A stretch of 64,000 nucleotides of DNA from Bradyrhizobium sp. Ash2021. Lineage in GTDB: Bacteria; Pseudomonadota; Alphaproteobacteria; Rhizobiales; Xanthobacteraceae. Location: contig NZ_CP100604.1 of the NCBI RefSeq assembly GCF_031202265.1, positions 5,066,501-5,130,500 on the forward strand. Reading direction: 5' to 3'. The notes below the pieces were generated by a model, which saw nothing but the letters and a program-made list of their open reading frames with translations, searched no databases and was not told the origin of the DNA. This document shows positions 17,316 to 25,760 of this stretch, piece after piece. The translations under genes and the position numbers were made by a program. Within the stretch, counting starts at the first letter, position 1. Each line of letters begins with the position of its first letter.

Positions 17316-18732
17316 GAGCTATCGCCAAATTTTGGTGACGGCCGGGCCGGTCAGGCGGCGGCGGTTATGGGCTGACGGTCAGCGGGTTTAGCGATGACCT
17401 CGATCCCGTTGTTGAATGTCACACCGAGAACGAGTTTTGGCAACTGGTTGTGGCCATCGAGACGACGCCAGCTTTTCTGCGCGGCCTCGAGCAGCTTGAA
17501 GACCATCGCGAGCGCCGTCCTGTTGGACAGGCATCCCTTCGATCGGATCGTGCGGTGGCGCACGGTAGCGAAGGTGCTTTCAATGGGATTGGTCGTTCGC
17601 AGGTGTTTCCAGTGCTCGGCCGGGAAGTCGTAGAAAGCCAGCAGTGCGTCTCGATCCTTGCTCAGGCAGTCGGCCGCCTTCTCGTATTTGGGCGTGTAGC
17701 TCTCGATGAAGGCGTCGAACGCCAGTTCGGCGGCGGCCTTGGTTTCGGCCATCCAGATTTCCTGCAACGCGCGTTTGGCCTTCGGCTGCTGGCTCTTCGG
17801 CAACTTGGCGAGTACGTTGGCGGTCTTGTGCACCCAGCAGCGCTGCTCGCGCGTTTTCGGCCAGACCTCACCGGCGGCCTTCCAGAACCCGAGCGCGCCA
17901 TCGGCGATGGTAAGCCGCGGCGGCACGTCGAGCCCCCGCCGCTTCAGATCGAGCAGCAGATCGCGCCAGTCCTGCGCGCTCTCGCGGGCGCCATCGGTGA
18001 AGCCGACCAGTTCCTTGCGGCCTTCCGGCGTCGCGCCGATCAGCACCAGGATGCACTGCTTTTCGTCTTCGAGGCGTGCCTGGAGATGGATGCCATCGGC
18101 CCAGATGTAGACGTAACGTTTCGCCGACAGATCGCGCCTCTGCCACGCGGTGTGTTCGTCAAGCCAGCCGTCCTTCAGGCGGCCGATGGCGGATGCCGAC
18201 AATCCGGCAGCATCCTTGCCGAGCAGTGCTGCCAGCGCCTCGGAGAAGTCGCCGGTCGAGATACCCTTCAGGTAAAGGATCGGCAGCAGCGTCTCGATCG
18301 ATTTAGAGCGGCGCATATAGGGCGGCAGGATCGAGGGCGAGAACCGGATGCGGTCGGGGTCGGTAGCGTCCGCCTCGCGATCGCGCACACGCGGCTGGCG
18401 GACGGCGACCGGACCGATACCGGTCATCACCTCGCGCTCCGGCAGGTGACCGTGGCGCACGACCCGCTGGTGGCCGTCTGCGGTCTTCAAATCGGCATGC
18501 TTGCCGAGAAAGTCCGCGACCTCGGCCTCGACCGCCTGGGCCAACAGAACACGTGCCCCAGTACGCAGGATTTCCGTGAGTTGATCGTCGACGTTTGCTG
18601 GCTGAATCAGCTTGATGATGTTATCGTTGGACACGGCATATCGCTCCTTTGGTGGAGAAGTGGAGGCGTCAAGCACCCCCACGATATGCCGCCTTCCCGA
18701 TTCCCGCCGTCACCAACTTTCAGCGATAGCTC
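17316..18732 (-). mobile_element. IS256-family insertion sequence, complete (1417 bp)
   Basis: Terminal inverted repeats are GAGCTATCGCCAAATTTTGG (left) and GAGCTATCGCTGAAAGTTGG (reverse complement of the right end), both continuing TGACGGC. The element is flanked by a perfect 9-bp target duplication GGCGCCGCC at 17307-17315 and 18733-18741, so it moved here as a unit. It carries one transposase gene and lies in a nuclease-like pseudogene. Confidence 0.92.
17351..18634 (-). CDS. IS256-family (Mutator-type) transposase
   Basis: This 427-residue DDE transposase has Asp in YIWADGIHLQAR, Asp in LTIADGALGFWK, the family CWVHKTANVLAKLP block and Glu in TTNPIESTFATVRHR. The start is taken as GTG (VSNDNIIKLIQ) with AAAGGAG upstream; an ATG 48 bases further up lies closer to the IS end. 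The frame is intact and the protein full-length, so the element may be active. Confidence 0.93.
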   Translation of the reverse strand: MSNDNIIKLIQPANVDDQLTEILRTGARVLLAQAVEAEVADFLGKHADLKTADGHQRVVRHGHLPEREVMTGIGPVAVRQPRVRDREADATDPDRIRFSPSILPPYMRRSKSIETLLPILYLKGISTGDFSEALAALLGKDAAGLSASAIGRLKDGWLDEHTAWQRRDLSAKRYVYIWADGIHLQARLEDEKQCILVLIGATPEGRKELVGFTDGARESAQDWRDLLLDLKRRGLDVPPRLTIADGALGFWKAAGEVWPKTREQRCWVHKTANVLAKLPKSQQPKAKRALQEIWMAETKAAAELAFDAFIESYTPKYEKAADCLSKDRDALLAFYDFPAEHWKHLRTTNPIESTFATVRHRTIRSKGCLSNRTALAMVFKLLEAAQKSWRRLDGHNQLPKLVLGVTFNNGIEVIAKPADRQPITAAA

Positions 18733-19217
18733 GGCGCCGCCCTTGGCCAATTGCTTTCGTTTGACCTGGTCCATCAGCCAGAGATAGGCGGTGTGGTCCT
18801 CAAACGCGACCAGCCACTGGGTTCGGGTGCTCGGCGGCTGCGGCGGGTTGAACGTGAATGTCAGCTCCGCGAAAGCCTCATGGGCAACCATGACCGTGTC
18901 GGTGGCCCAGGCCGCCGGCCAGTCGTCGGGGCGCCCTGGACTAGCCGGTACCGCCCTCGCCGCCGCAAGCAGTTCCCGGGTCGCGGCATCGCCGATGTCG
19001 GTCGGGATGTTGTCCCACTCGGCGTGCAGGTTGATATTCTGGTCCTGGATCGGGTGCATTTGAATGTGCCGTCGGAAAGCTTGGCGATGCTCTTGACGCA
19101 GTCGGCCCAGGGTCCTGCCTTGCGCAGATCGAATCCCTGCGACCCCGGCGTTGGGTCGTGCGACCCGGGCGGATTGAGCCATCTAGACGGAGTCGTGTGA
19201 CACCAGTTTCGGTGCTT

Positions 19218-20024
19218 TCAGCGTCCCTTGAACCGTGGTTTTCGCCGGCCCAGGAACGCCTCGACGCCTTCCTTGTGGTCCTCGGTCAGGCTCGTCAGCG
19301 CGAACTGGTCGACGTCCATATGGCTGGCGAGATCGTCCAGCGCGTGTGCGAGGCGGTTGACGGTCAGCTTGGTCATGGCGACCGACAGCGGCGGTTGCGC
19401 GGCGACCTTGGCGGCGAGCGCCATTGCGGCGTCGAATGCCTTGCCGGGATCGGCCACCTGCTCCACCAGACGCCATTCGTAGGCCTCGGCCGCCGAGATG
19501 CGCTGGTCGGCCAGGATCACCGCCTGCTTGGTGCGCGCCGGTCCCATCAGATGCAACATCCGCGGCACGCTCTGCCAGCTCATATTCATGCCGAGCCCGA
19601 TCTCGGGCACGCGCAGATGGGCATCGCTGGCCATGACCCGGAAATCCAGCGCCACCGCCAGCGCGACACCGCCACCGACGCAAAAGCCCTCGATCGCGCC
19701 GATCGTAATCTGCTCCATCTCCTGCCAGGCCCGCGTCAGCCGCGGTCCGAGTTTTAAATGCCGGCGCAGCGTGCCCATATCCATGGTCTTGCGCGACCGG
19801 CCCTCGGGATCCCTGAGGTCGAAGCCGGCGCTGAACGCTTTTGTGCCGCCGGTGAGCACGACCACCGAGGTTTCGGCATCATCCTCAAAGCTGCGGGCGG
19901 TATCGGTGAGCTGACGCAGCGCCTCCGGCGACAGCGCATTGAGGCCGTCGCCGCGGTCGAAGCGCACCACGGCAATGCGGCCCTCGGGGCCGAGGCCCTT
20001 TTCGATCGTCACGAAATCGGTCAA
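19218..20024 (-). CDS. Enoyl-CoA hydratase/isomerase family protein
   Basis: This 268-residue crotonase-fold protein has the oxyanion-hole segments TKAFSAGFDLRD and GFCVGGGVALAVALDFR and a candidate catalytic acid in LRVPEIGLGMN. Crotonases act on acyl-CoA thioesters in beta-oxidation or related pathways. The next gene upstream in the same direction (47-base gap) encodes an ABM-domain protein. The substrate is not evident; other crotonase activities remain possible. Confidence 0.85.
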   Translation of the reverse strand: MTDFVTIEKGLGPEGRIAVVRFDRGDGLNALSPEALRQLTDTARSFEDDAETSVVVLTGGTKAFSAGFDLRDPEGRSRKTMDMGTLRRHLKLGPRLTRAWQEMEQITIGAIEGFCVGGGVALAVALDFRVMASDAHLRVPEIGLGMNMSWQSVPRMLHLMGPARTKQAVILADQRISAAEAYEWRLVEQVADPGKAFDAAMALAAKVAAQPPLSVAMTKLTVNRLAHALDDLASHMDVDQFALTSLTEDHKEGVEAFLGRRKPRFKGR

Positions 20025-20071
20025 CTCAACACCTCCCTGCCCGTATTTTTCCTGGCACGATAGGGCGCGAT

Positions 20072-20401
20072 CTAATTCTTGTCGGGAAGAAAAATCTGCG
20101 TGACCTCATACATGCCGGGATCGAACGTCGCTATTTGGAGCGCTTTCTCCAGCGCCGGTGCGGGCCCCGGGTTTCGACGCATGGACTCATAATCCTCGAC
20201 GCTGGCCCATTGCGCGTACATCGTCACCTTCTTGCCATCGACGCTGCGATGCAGGCTCGCGGAGATAAATCCCTGGTGATGCCTGACATTCTGCTCGGTC
20301 ACTTCGGTCAATAGTTTGATCAACACATCCTGATTTTCCGGCGCGACTGTAAAGACGTTGATGAACGTTAGCGGCGTTCGACCCTTCGAAATTGTGGGCA
20401 T
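20072..20401 (-). CDS. ABM-domain (antibiotic biosynthesis monooxygenase fold) protein
   Basis: The 109-residue protein matches the small dimeric alpha/beta ABM fold: LTFINVFTVAPENQDVLIKL, then GFISASLHRSVDGKKVTMYAQW, SVEDYESM and a C-terminal YEVTQIF. Members include cofactor-free monooxygenases and haem-degrading enzymes, but many act only as small binding domains. Its position before the enoyl-CoA hydratase gene suggests co-transcription. Confidence 0.75.
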   Translation of the reverse strand: MPTISKGRTPLTFINVFTVAPENQDVLIKLLTEVTEQNVRHHQGFISASLHRSVDGKKVTMYAQWASVEDYESMRRNPGPAPALEKALQIATFDPGMYEVTQIFLPDKN

Positions 20402-20455
20402 CCAGTTTCCTCGACTGCAGACCCAACCCTACCCTGCATTTGAGAGACCAATCGT

Positions 20456-21217
20456 TCACAAATGCCCGGTGCGCTCGCGCGCGGGTCGTTCTGCCGGCGC
20501 GGGAAAGCGGACCGTGGTCCCGATCGTGATCCAGTTGGCATTTTCGCCCATGATATTGTGCCCGTAGATCAGATCGACGGAAAAGATTTCATTGGGCCGG
20601 TAACGCACGCCGGTCTGGAACCGGGGCCGGACCACGTTCGGATTATCGGTCGCGCCGGCCTGGCCGAACGCTTCGATCGTCCATTGCAGCACCTCGGTGA
20701 ATTTCCAGTCGAAGCCGACGCCATAGGTCAGGTAATGCCGATCGACGGTGCGATCCCACAGCCAGCCGGCATTGACGTTGATTCGCATGTTCTCGGACAG
20801 CCGGTACGTCGCCGGCACGACCGCGAAGGCCGTCAGATTATCTCCGGTCAGCGCGTCGAACGAGCCGCCGGCATAGAACGAATAGCCGAGCCGCCCGATT
20901 CCGGTCGGTGCAATGTTCCACTTGGCCTTGGGCGCAAAACTGTTGCTCCAGTCGCCGTCGCTGCGGGAGCGGACGATCTGCATGCTCAATTCCACCGGCC
21001 TGAAAATATCCACCGCACAGGATGGGTTGGCCACGGCCGAGAAATCGGTGTTGGTCGCCGCCTGCAGCCAGCTCTCGACCTTGCACGATCCGACCTCGGA
21101 AATGTCGGCGGCGTCGACCGCATAGGCGCCGTTGGCCGCCCGCGCCACGCCCGCCGGAAACCCCGCCAATATGGCCGCGCCCCCGGCTATTGCAATGCGC
21201 CCTCCCCAACACCCCAT
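20456..21217 (-). CDS. Exported beta-strand-rich protein, probable outer-membrane barrel
   Basis: The 253-residue product has a signal peptide (IAIAGGAAILAGFPAGVARA) and then many alternating hydrophobic strands with aromatic girdles (LGYSFYAGGSF, INVNAGWLWD, HYLTYGVGFDWKF, WTIEAFGQAG, FQTGVRYRPN), ending in TIGTTVRFPAP. This is the look of an outer-membrane beta-barrel. The last residues (AERPARERTGHL) are not a typical barrel end with terminal Phe. The start uses ATG at 21217 because no ATG precedes it; a ribosome site is not obvious. Confidence 0.6.
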   Translation of the reverse strand: MGCWGGRIAIAGGAAILAGFPAGVARAANGAYAVDAADISEVGSCKVESWLQAATNTDFSAVANPSCAVDIFRPVELSMQIVRSRSDGDWSNSFAPKAKWNIAPTGIGRLGYSFYAGGSFDALTGDNLTAFAVVPATYRLSENMRINVNAGWLWDRTVDRHYLTYGVGFDWKFTEVLQWTIEAFGQAGATDNPNVVRPRFQTGVRYRPNEIFSVDLIYGHNIMGENANWITIGTTVRFPAPAERPARERTGHL

Positions 21218-21229
21218 GGACAAATGCTA

Positions 21230-21279
21230 GAGCATGATCCGGAAAAGTGGAAACCGGTTTTCCGAAAAAGATCATGCTC
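21230..21279. repeat. Rhizobiales palindromic repeat (GAGCATGATC type)
   Basis: GAGCATGATCCGGAAAAGTG at one end and its approximate inverse (TTTTCCGAAAAAGATCATGCTC) at the other enclose AAACCGG. I recognise this as a dispersed palindromic unit common between genes in Bradyrhizobium and relatives. A related half copy lies at 43913-43943. Confidence 0.8.
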
Positions 21280-21346
21280 CAGCAAAAAGATAATGGATCG
21301 AGTCTGCGCCTCGACATAGCCGGGCTTTTGCGCCTATCTTGGACCC

Positions 21347-21985
21347 ATGACCGATCATGATCACGACCATCACCACCACCACGATCACGACCATTCGGAA
21401 TTGTCGGAGACCGAGCTGCGCGTCCGCGCGCTCGAGACGATTTTGACCGAAAAAGGCTATGTCGAACCGGCCGCGCTCGATGCCATCATCCAGGCCTATG
21501 AGACCAGGATCGGGCCGCACAATGGCGCCCAGGTTGTCGCAAAAGCCTGGACCGATCCCGCTTTCAAGCAGGCCCTGCTCGATGACGCCACCAAGGCAGT
21601 GAGCACGCTCGGTCATGTCAGCCGGGTCGGCGACCATCTCGTCGCCGTCGAGAACACCCCGCAGCGCCATAACATGGTCGTGTGCACGCTGTGCTCCTGC
21701 TACCCTTGGGAAATGCTGGGGCTGCCGCCGGTCTGGTACAAGGCCGCACCCTATCGCTCGCGCGCCGTCAAGGACCCCCGCGGCGTGCTTGCCGACTTTG
21801 GCGTCAGCCTGCCGAAGGAAACGGAGATCCGGGTCTGGGATTCGACCGCCGAGACGCGCTTTCTGGTGCTGCCGATGCGGCCCCAGGGTACCGAGGGCTG
21901 GAGCGAGCAGCAGCTCGCCGAGCTCGTGACGCGCGACTCCATGATCGGCACCGGATTTCCGAAAACGCCGGGCGCGCCATCATGA
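21347..21985 (+). CDS. nthA: Nitrile hydratase alpha subunit, cobalt type, with His-rich N-terminus
   Basis: Nitrile hydratase converts nitriles to amides. The 212-residue alpha subunit carries the metal claw VCTLCSCY with Cys113, Cys116, Ser117 and Cys118; Thr between the first Cys and Leu and Tyr after the last Cys mark the cobalt rather than the iron type. Residues 3-16 are almost all His and Asp ([14 protein letters not shown]), which could hold or deliver metal. The stop overlaps the beta-subunit start (ATGA). The family is about 200 residues, so the protein is complete. Confidence 0.95.
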   Translation: MTDHDHDHHHHHDHDHSELSETELRVRALETILTEKGYVEPAALDAIIQAYETRIGPHNGAQVVAKAWTDPAFKQALLDDATKAVSTLGHVSRVGDHLVAVENTPQRHNMVVCTLCSCYPWEMLGLPPVWYKAAPYRSRAVKDPRGVLADFGVSLPKETEIRVWDSTAETRFLVLPMRPQGTEGWSEQQLAELVTRDSMIGTGFPKTPGAPS

Positions 21986-22641
21986 ACGGCGTGCACGACA
22001 TGGGTGGCATGGATGGTTTCGGCAAGGTCGAGCCCGAGCCGAACGAGCCGATGTTTCATACCGAATGGGAAGCGCGCGTGCTGGCGATGGTGCGCGCGAT
22101 GGGGGCTGCCGGCGCCTTCAACATCGATACATCGCGATTCTACCGGGAGGCCCTGCCGCCGCACGTCTATCTCTCGAGTTCCTATTACAAGAAATGGTTT
22201 TTGGGACTCGAAGACCTCTTGATCGACAAGGGATTCATTGCAGCCGAAGACGTCGCCGCCGGACACGCCGTGCAGCCGCCGAAACCGCTCAAGCGCGGCA
22301 AGTTTGGCCTCGCCGATGTCGAGCGCATCATGGTGCGCGGCAAGTTTGGGCGCACCGCGGCCGCGCCCGCAAAATTCAAGGCGGGTGATCGGGTGCGCGC
22401 GAAAAACATTCATCCGGTGACACACACGAGGCTGCCGCGCTATGTGCGCGGCCGTGTCGGCGTGGTCGAGCGCGATCATGGCTGTCACGTGTTCCCGGAC
22501 TCGGCGGCAACGGAATCCGGCGAGAACCCGCAATGGCTCTATACCGTCGTGTTCGACGGCGCCGAATTGTGGGGCGCGGATGCCGACCCGACCGTCAAAG
22601 TATCGATCGACGCGTTCGAGCCGTATCTGGAGCCGGCGTAA
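21982..22641 (+). CDS. nthB: Nitrile hydratase beta subunit
   Basis: The beta subunit packs against alpha to form the active site. The 219-residue product begins with the family hallmark [16 protein letters not shown] and [15 protein letters not shown], and ends with an SH3-like domain ([55 protein letters not shown]). Overlap with alpha and a 1-base overlap with the accessory gene (TAATG) indicate one coupled operon. Confidence 0.95.
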   Translation: MNGVHDMGGMDGFGKVEPEPNEPMFHTEWEARVLAMVRAMGAAGAFNIDTSRFYREALPPHVYLSSSYYKKWFLGLEDLLIDKGFIAAEDVAAGHAVQPPKPLKRGKFGLADVERIMVRGKFGRTAAAPAKFKAGDRVRAKNIHPVTHTRLPRYVRGRVGVVERDHGCHVFPDSAATESGENPQWLYTVVFDGAELWGADADPTVKVSIDAFEPYLEPA

Positions 22642-23033
22642 TGGATGCTGCTGCTGCGCGCGCGACCGGGTCCGTGCCCGGCATTCCCCGCGATGATGAC
22701 GGCCCGGTGTTCCGCGAGCCCTGGGAGGCGCAGGCCTTTGCGATGGCGCTCGCACTGCATGAGCGTGGACTGTTCACCTGGAATGAATGGGCCGCCGCCC
22801 TCGCCGCCGAGATCAAGCGCGCACAGGCCAAGGGCGATCCTGACACGGGCGAGACCTATTACCGGCATTGGCTGGCGACGCTGGAAAATCTGGTTGCCGA
22901 GAAAGGCGTCGCGACCTCCGATACCCTGCACCGCTACCGCGACGCCTGGGACCACGCCGCCGACCGCACGCCGCATGGCCAGCCAATCGAGCTGACGCCG
23001 GCGGATTTTTCACCGTCATTGCGAGGAGCGTAG
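22641..23033 (+). CDS. Nitrile hydratase accessory protein (P14K/NhlE-like)
   Basis: This 130-residue protein resembles the N-terminal half of the beta subunit (REPWEAQAFAMALALHERGLFTWNEWAAALAAEI, with YYRHWLATLENLVAEKGV). In cobalt enzymes such proteins carry the metallated alpha subunit and swap it into the mature enzyme. The last codons (SLRGA and the stop) come from a dispersed repeat that begins at 23014, so the natural C-terminus may have been replaced. No amidase gene is adjacent. Confidence 0.85.
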   Translation: MDAAAARATGSVPGIPRDDDGPVFREPWEAQAFAMALALHERGLFTWNEWAAALAAEIKRAQAKGDPDTGETYYRHWLATLENLVAEKGVATSDTLHRYRDAWDHAADRTPHGQPIELTPADFSPSLRGA

Positions 23034-23087
23034 CGACGAAGCAATCCATACTTGCTTCCTTTGTGGTCGCTTCGCTGGCAATGACGG
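23014..23087. repeat. Dispersed palindromic repeat (CCGTCATTGCGAG type)
   Basis: The unit begins CCGTCATTGCGAGGAGCGTA and ends TTCGCTGGCAATGACGG, its approximate inverse. A second copy lies at 27166-27252. It overlaps the end of the nitrile hydratase accessory gene and supplies its stop codon. Confidence 0.85.
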
Positions 23088-23124
23088 ATCAATCACGCCC
23101 CAAATACAGCTGATTCCGACGTCG

Positions 23125-23613
23125 CTACACCGTCTGATGCCGCTTCAGGAAGGTGCGCGCGCGGTTGATGGTGCGCGCCTTCAGCTCCGGTGGCTCCTTC
23201 CAGGGGAACACCGTGATCTCGGCATTCGGGCAGAGCGAGGCGACATCGATCGAAGCCACCAGCGGATGCGCGGCGACGTCGTCCGGTAGGACCAGCATCG
23301 ACGTCTGGCATGATTTCGCGAAATCGCGCGATACGCTGTGCACGAAATCGGGCTGCACGCGGTACAGGTTGTGCAGATATTTCTCGATGGTCTCCATCGA
23401 GACGTCGGGCCGGCGCTGGCGCATCTCGCTGGCCCAGACGGTCTTGCCGGCGTCGTACATGTAATCCGGGTGCGCCGGGTTGTGTCCGACCGGCTGGCTC
23501 AATATCGCAGCAGTGACGCGCTGCGGAGCCCGCTCCATCAACTTCATCGCGAACGGGCCGCCGATGCAGTTGCCGAAGCATATGTTTTCCGCTCTGCCTC
23601 TGAAAGCGGACAT
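23125..23613 (-). pseudogene. Alpha/beta hydrolase, N-terminus lost
   Basis: The frame from about residue 10 (ENICFGNCIGGPFAMKLMER) to the stop looks like the C-terminal two thirds of an alpha/beta hydrolase: the elbow is GNCIGG with Cys as putative nucleophile, and VLPDDVAAHP and the end ITVFPWKEP follow. The first residues (MSAFRGRA) are encoded by a dispersed repeat that joins at about 23586, so the N-terminal core strands and oxyanion loop are absent. Probably a non-functional remnant. Confidence 0.7.
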
Positions 23614-23697
23614 CGTGCACCGCAGTCGGCAGGTCCGTTTCGTGCCAACAACAGAAGTGCAGGTCGGTTTGCTGGCACTCTGTTTCCTCGCGTCAGG
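23586..23697. repeat. Dispersed repeat fragment (LPLKADI type) truncating the hydrolase
   Basis: The plus strand reads, as if coding, LPLKADIVHRSRQVRFVPTT; I know this pseudo-peptide as the signature of a dispersed non-coding repeat in Bradyrhizobium-like genomes. It fills the gap between the hydrolase remnant and the IS701-family element. No gene is assigned to it. Confidence 0.6.
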
Positions 23698-23701
23698 CTA
23701 G

Positions 23702-25136
23702 CATTACAGTTGCTTTTTTGATTTGAAGTGGGCGCGTTGAGCGGCAGCCTGGTGAGCTCTGCGCCAAAAAGACCATGCGATGATGTGTGCGGGTTGAATC
23801 CGCTTTCGCGCAAGTCTGATGGCAATGCGGCGGATTTCCTGGATTGACCAACGGATCAGTGGTGGGGTGGTTATGCTTTGGCTTTTGCCGGGGGGCGCCG
23901 TTTCGTTTTTTTGGGCGGTGGCGGATTGGCGCGATGTCGGATCGCGGCCATCATGGCGAAGGCGAGCATCACCAAGGACACATGACGGTGCCAGCCATGC
24001 CAGGATCTGCTCTCGTTGTGATCGAGCCCGAACTCGTTTTTCGCGGTTTCAAAGCCGTCCTCGATCGCCCATCGATGGCCTTCGACCGCGACCAGCGTTT
24101 CAAGGGCTGTTCCCGCTGGGCACCAGGTGGTGAAGAAGGCGAGGTCATCATCGGCGATGCGACGACGGATCAGTAGACCGCGTGTCCACAAACCGTCATT
24201 TGCACTGTTGAACTGCTCGGCCTCGAGATCGGCCAATTCGAGATAACACCAATCGTGCAGCCGCGGTCCTTTGGTTCCGGCTCCCGCCGACAGGCGCTTC
24301 CAGTCGGATGAGTGCCGCGTCCGGGCGAGGTCTGCAGCCGTACCGGCGACCGGCGGTCGCTTGCCCCAGGATCGAAACACATGAGCGCTGCTGACCCCAA
24401 GCACGTAGCCTTTGCCTGCCCGACGTAGCTGCTGTTCGATGTTGCCAACACCGTAGACGGTATCGCCGGCAACCCACCTGAATGGTACAGACGCGGCTAT
24501 CGCGCGTGCGATCATTCTCGTCGCAAGCCTTGGTTTGGTCGCAAAGCCGACATCGGCAGGCACATATGCGGCTTCCAGACGATCCGGATCGTCGGTCCAT
24601 TCCTTCGGGAGATACAACGCGCGATCGATGAACGCATGGCCATGACGCGAAACGTAGGCAGCGAAGACGCCGATCTGGCAGTTCGTGATCTTCCCTGCCG
24701 AACCAGTGTATTGCCGCGCCACTCCGCATGACGCTTTGCCCTGTTTGAGAAAACCGGTCTCGTCGATCACCAGCACCGCATCGTCATCCGCCAAATGCTC
24801 GATGACGTAGTCGCGCACGATATCGCGCAGGGCATCGGCGTCCCAGTCTCCACGACCCAGAATCGCCTGCTGCCGCCATGGGCCGGGATCGCCAGCCGCC
24901 TCCGCGCGCATCCAACCGGTCTTGCGCTGCTCATCTCCGAGCAGACCTTCCAGGAATAGACCTGCATTCGTCGCAACACGCTCTTGCGTGAACAACGGAC
25001 GTATCCGTTGCTTGATCTCTCGAAGCGACGCCGCCCACAACGCAAGCGTCTCCTCAACCGACGCGGCCCGCGCCCACGACATTCGAATCATGGTTGCCCA
25101 TGGATTCAGAAGCCCGCAAAAAAAGCAACTGTAATG
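23702..25136 (-). mobile_element. IS701-family insertion sequence, complete (1435 bp)
   Basis: Terminal inverted repeats read CATTACAGTTGCTTTTTT from both ends. They are flanked by CTAG at 23698-23701 and 25137-25140, which fits the 4-bp YTAR target duplication of the IS701 family. The right-hand CTAG contains the stop codon of the DUF5615 gene, which is thereby preserved. One intact transposase gene lies inside. Confidence 0.88.
23871..25091 (-). CDS. IS701-family transposase
   Basis: The 406-residue DDE transposase (DDE_5 type) has Asp in VLVIDETGFLKQG, Asp in VAGDTVYG and Glu in EGHRWAIEDGFETAKNE. The C-terminus ends in a basic tail (PPPPKKTKRRPPAKAKA). The frame is intact. An internal Met at residue 4 is an alternative start. 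Confidence 0.92.
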   Translation of the reverse strand: MIRMSWARAASVEETLALWAASLREIKQRIRPLFTQERVATNAGLFLEGLLGDEQRKTGWMRAEAAGDPGPWRQQAILGRGDWDADALRDIVRDYVIEHLADDDAVLVIDETGFLKQGKASCGVARQYTGSAGKITNCQIGVFAAYVSRHGHAFIDRALYLPKEWTDDPDRLEAAYVPADVGFATKPRLATRMIARAIAASVPFRWVAGDTVYGVGNIEQQLRRAGKGYVLGVSSAHVFRSWGKRPPVAGTAADLARTRHSSDWKRLSAGAGTKGPRLHDWCYLELADLEAEQFNSANDGLWTRGLLIRRRIADDDLAFFTTWCPAGTALETLVAVEGHRWAIEDGFETAKNEFGLDHNESRSWHGWHRHVSLVMLAFAMMAAIRHRANPPPPKKTKRRPPAKAKA

Positions 25137-25469
25137 CTAGAGTCCAACAAGCTCAATAACCGTTTCACCTCGTTCGACGGCAGCGGTTATTTCCGGCAAG
25201 GAGCGCAATATCTTCGCGATCAAGCTTCGGTTATCCGTGTTGCCGACCCTAATCCACAAGATCACAGGACCGTCGCTCTTCGCCGCGCGGAGGAGCGAGA
25301 AGTCCCGATCTTTGGTCAGGACGGCTGAGCGCGAAACGGCTTCATCCCAAATCTGCTGGTCAGTCGCGGTCACAAGGTCGATGTCGGCAACGTGCACGGC
25401 CGCACAGCCGGCGCCGCTCAGAGCCTCTGCCAGCGAGCGCGGAAGCTGAGCGTCGACGAGAAAGAGCAA
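25137..25469 (-). CDS. DUF5615 PIN-like toxin
   Basis: The 110-residue protein starts LFLVDAQLPRSLAEAL and has HVADIDLVTATDQQIWDEA and VLTKDRDFSLL, the conserved acidic motifs of the PIN-like DUF5615 family, thought to be RNase toxins. It follows the DUF433 gene with a 3-base gap, the normal antitoxin-toxin order. Its TAG stop lies in the CTAG target duplication of the IS701 element. The lengths fit the family, so the pair looks intact. Confidence 0.85.
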   Translation of the reverse strand: MLFLVDAQLPRSLAEALSGAGCAAVHVADIDLVTATDQQIWDEAVSRSAVLTKDRDFSLLRAAKSDGPVILWIRVGNTDNRSLIAKILRSLPEITAAVERGETVIELVGL

Positions 25470-25472
25470 AAC

Positions 25473-25700
25473 CTATTCCGCCGCAATGATGGGATGGTCT
25501 GCCTGGCGGGCAGCAAAGGCCAAGGCTGCGTCGATATCCTCGCTCTCGAGATATGGGTACTCTCGCAGGATCGCCTCTCGCGACTGGCCAACCGAAAGCA
25601 AGCCCAGAATATCCGCAACGGTAATACGCAGGCCGCGAATGCATGGCCGGCCATGCATGCGGTCAGGGTCTATCGTAATTCGTGTCAAGAGGTCGGACAT
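25473..25700 (-). CDS. DUF433 antitoxin
   Basis: This 75-residue protein has the DUF433 signature ITIDPDRMHGRPCIRGLRITV, then DILGLLSVGQSREAILREYPYL and DIDAALAFAA, forming a winged-helix DNA-binding domain. DUF433 proteins pair with DUF5615 toxins and probably repress their own operon. Confidence 0.9.
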   Translation of the reverse strand: MSDLLTRITIDPDRMHGRPCIRGLRITVADILGLLSVGQSREAILREYPYLESEDIDAALAFAARQADHPIIAAE

Positions 25701-25760
25701 TCGGCACCTGCGATCCCAAGATATCAGATGAAATGAGGCTTGTCAGCGATCGCCAGGTGA

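Larger units (their letters stand above)
17271..19136 (-). pseudogene. S1/P1-nuclease-like gene, deleted and split by an IS
   Basis: Reading leftward, a piece PWADCVKSIAKLSDGTFKC is followed, after a frame change, by NINLHAEWDNIPTD and a C-terminal region (WATDTVMVAHEAFAELTF, MDQVKRKQLAKGGA). The IS interrupts at KGGA; on its far side the frame resumes as WLAEILNTIWP and a stop at 17271. NLHAEWD and the K-rich LAKGGA-LAEILN end are features I associate with S1/P1 nucleases. The N-terminal Trp-1 and most metal ligands are missing and the frame is broken, so the gene was probably decaying before the insertion. Confidence 0.6.

Noticed and set aside
17450..18787. 445-codon plus-strand frame in the IS256-type element
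   Set aside because: Antisense to the transposase, with no recognisable motif.
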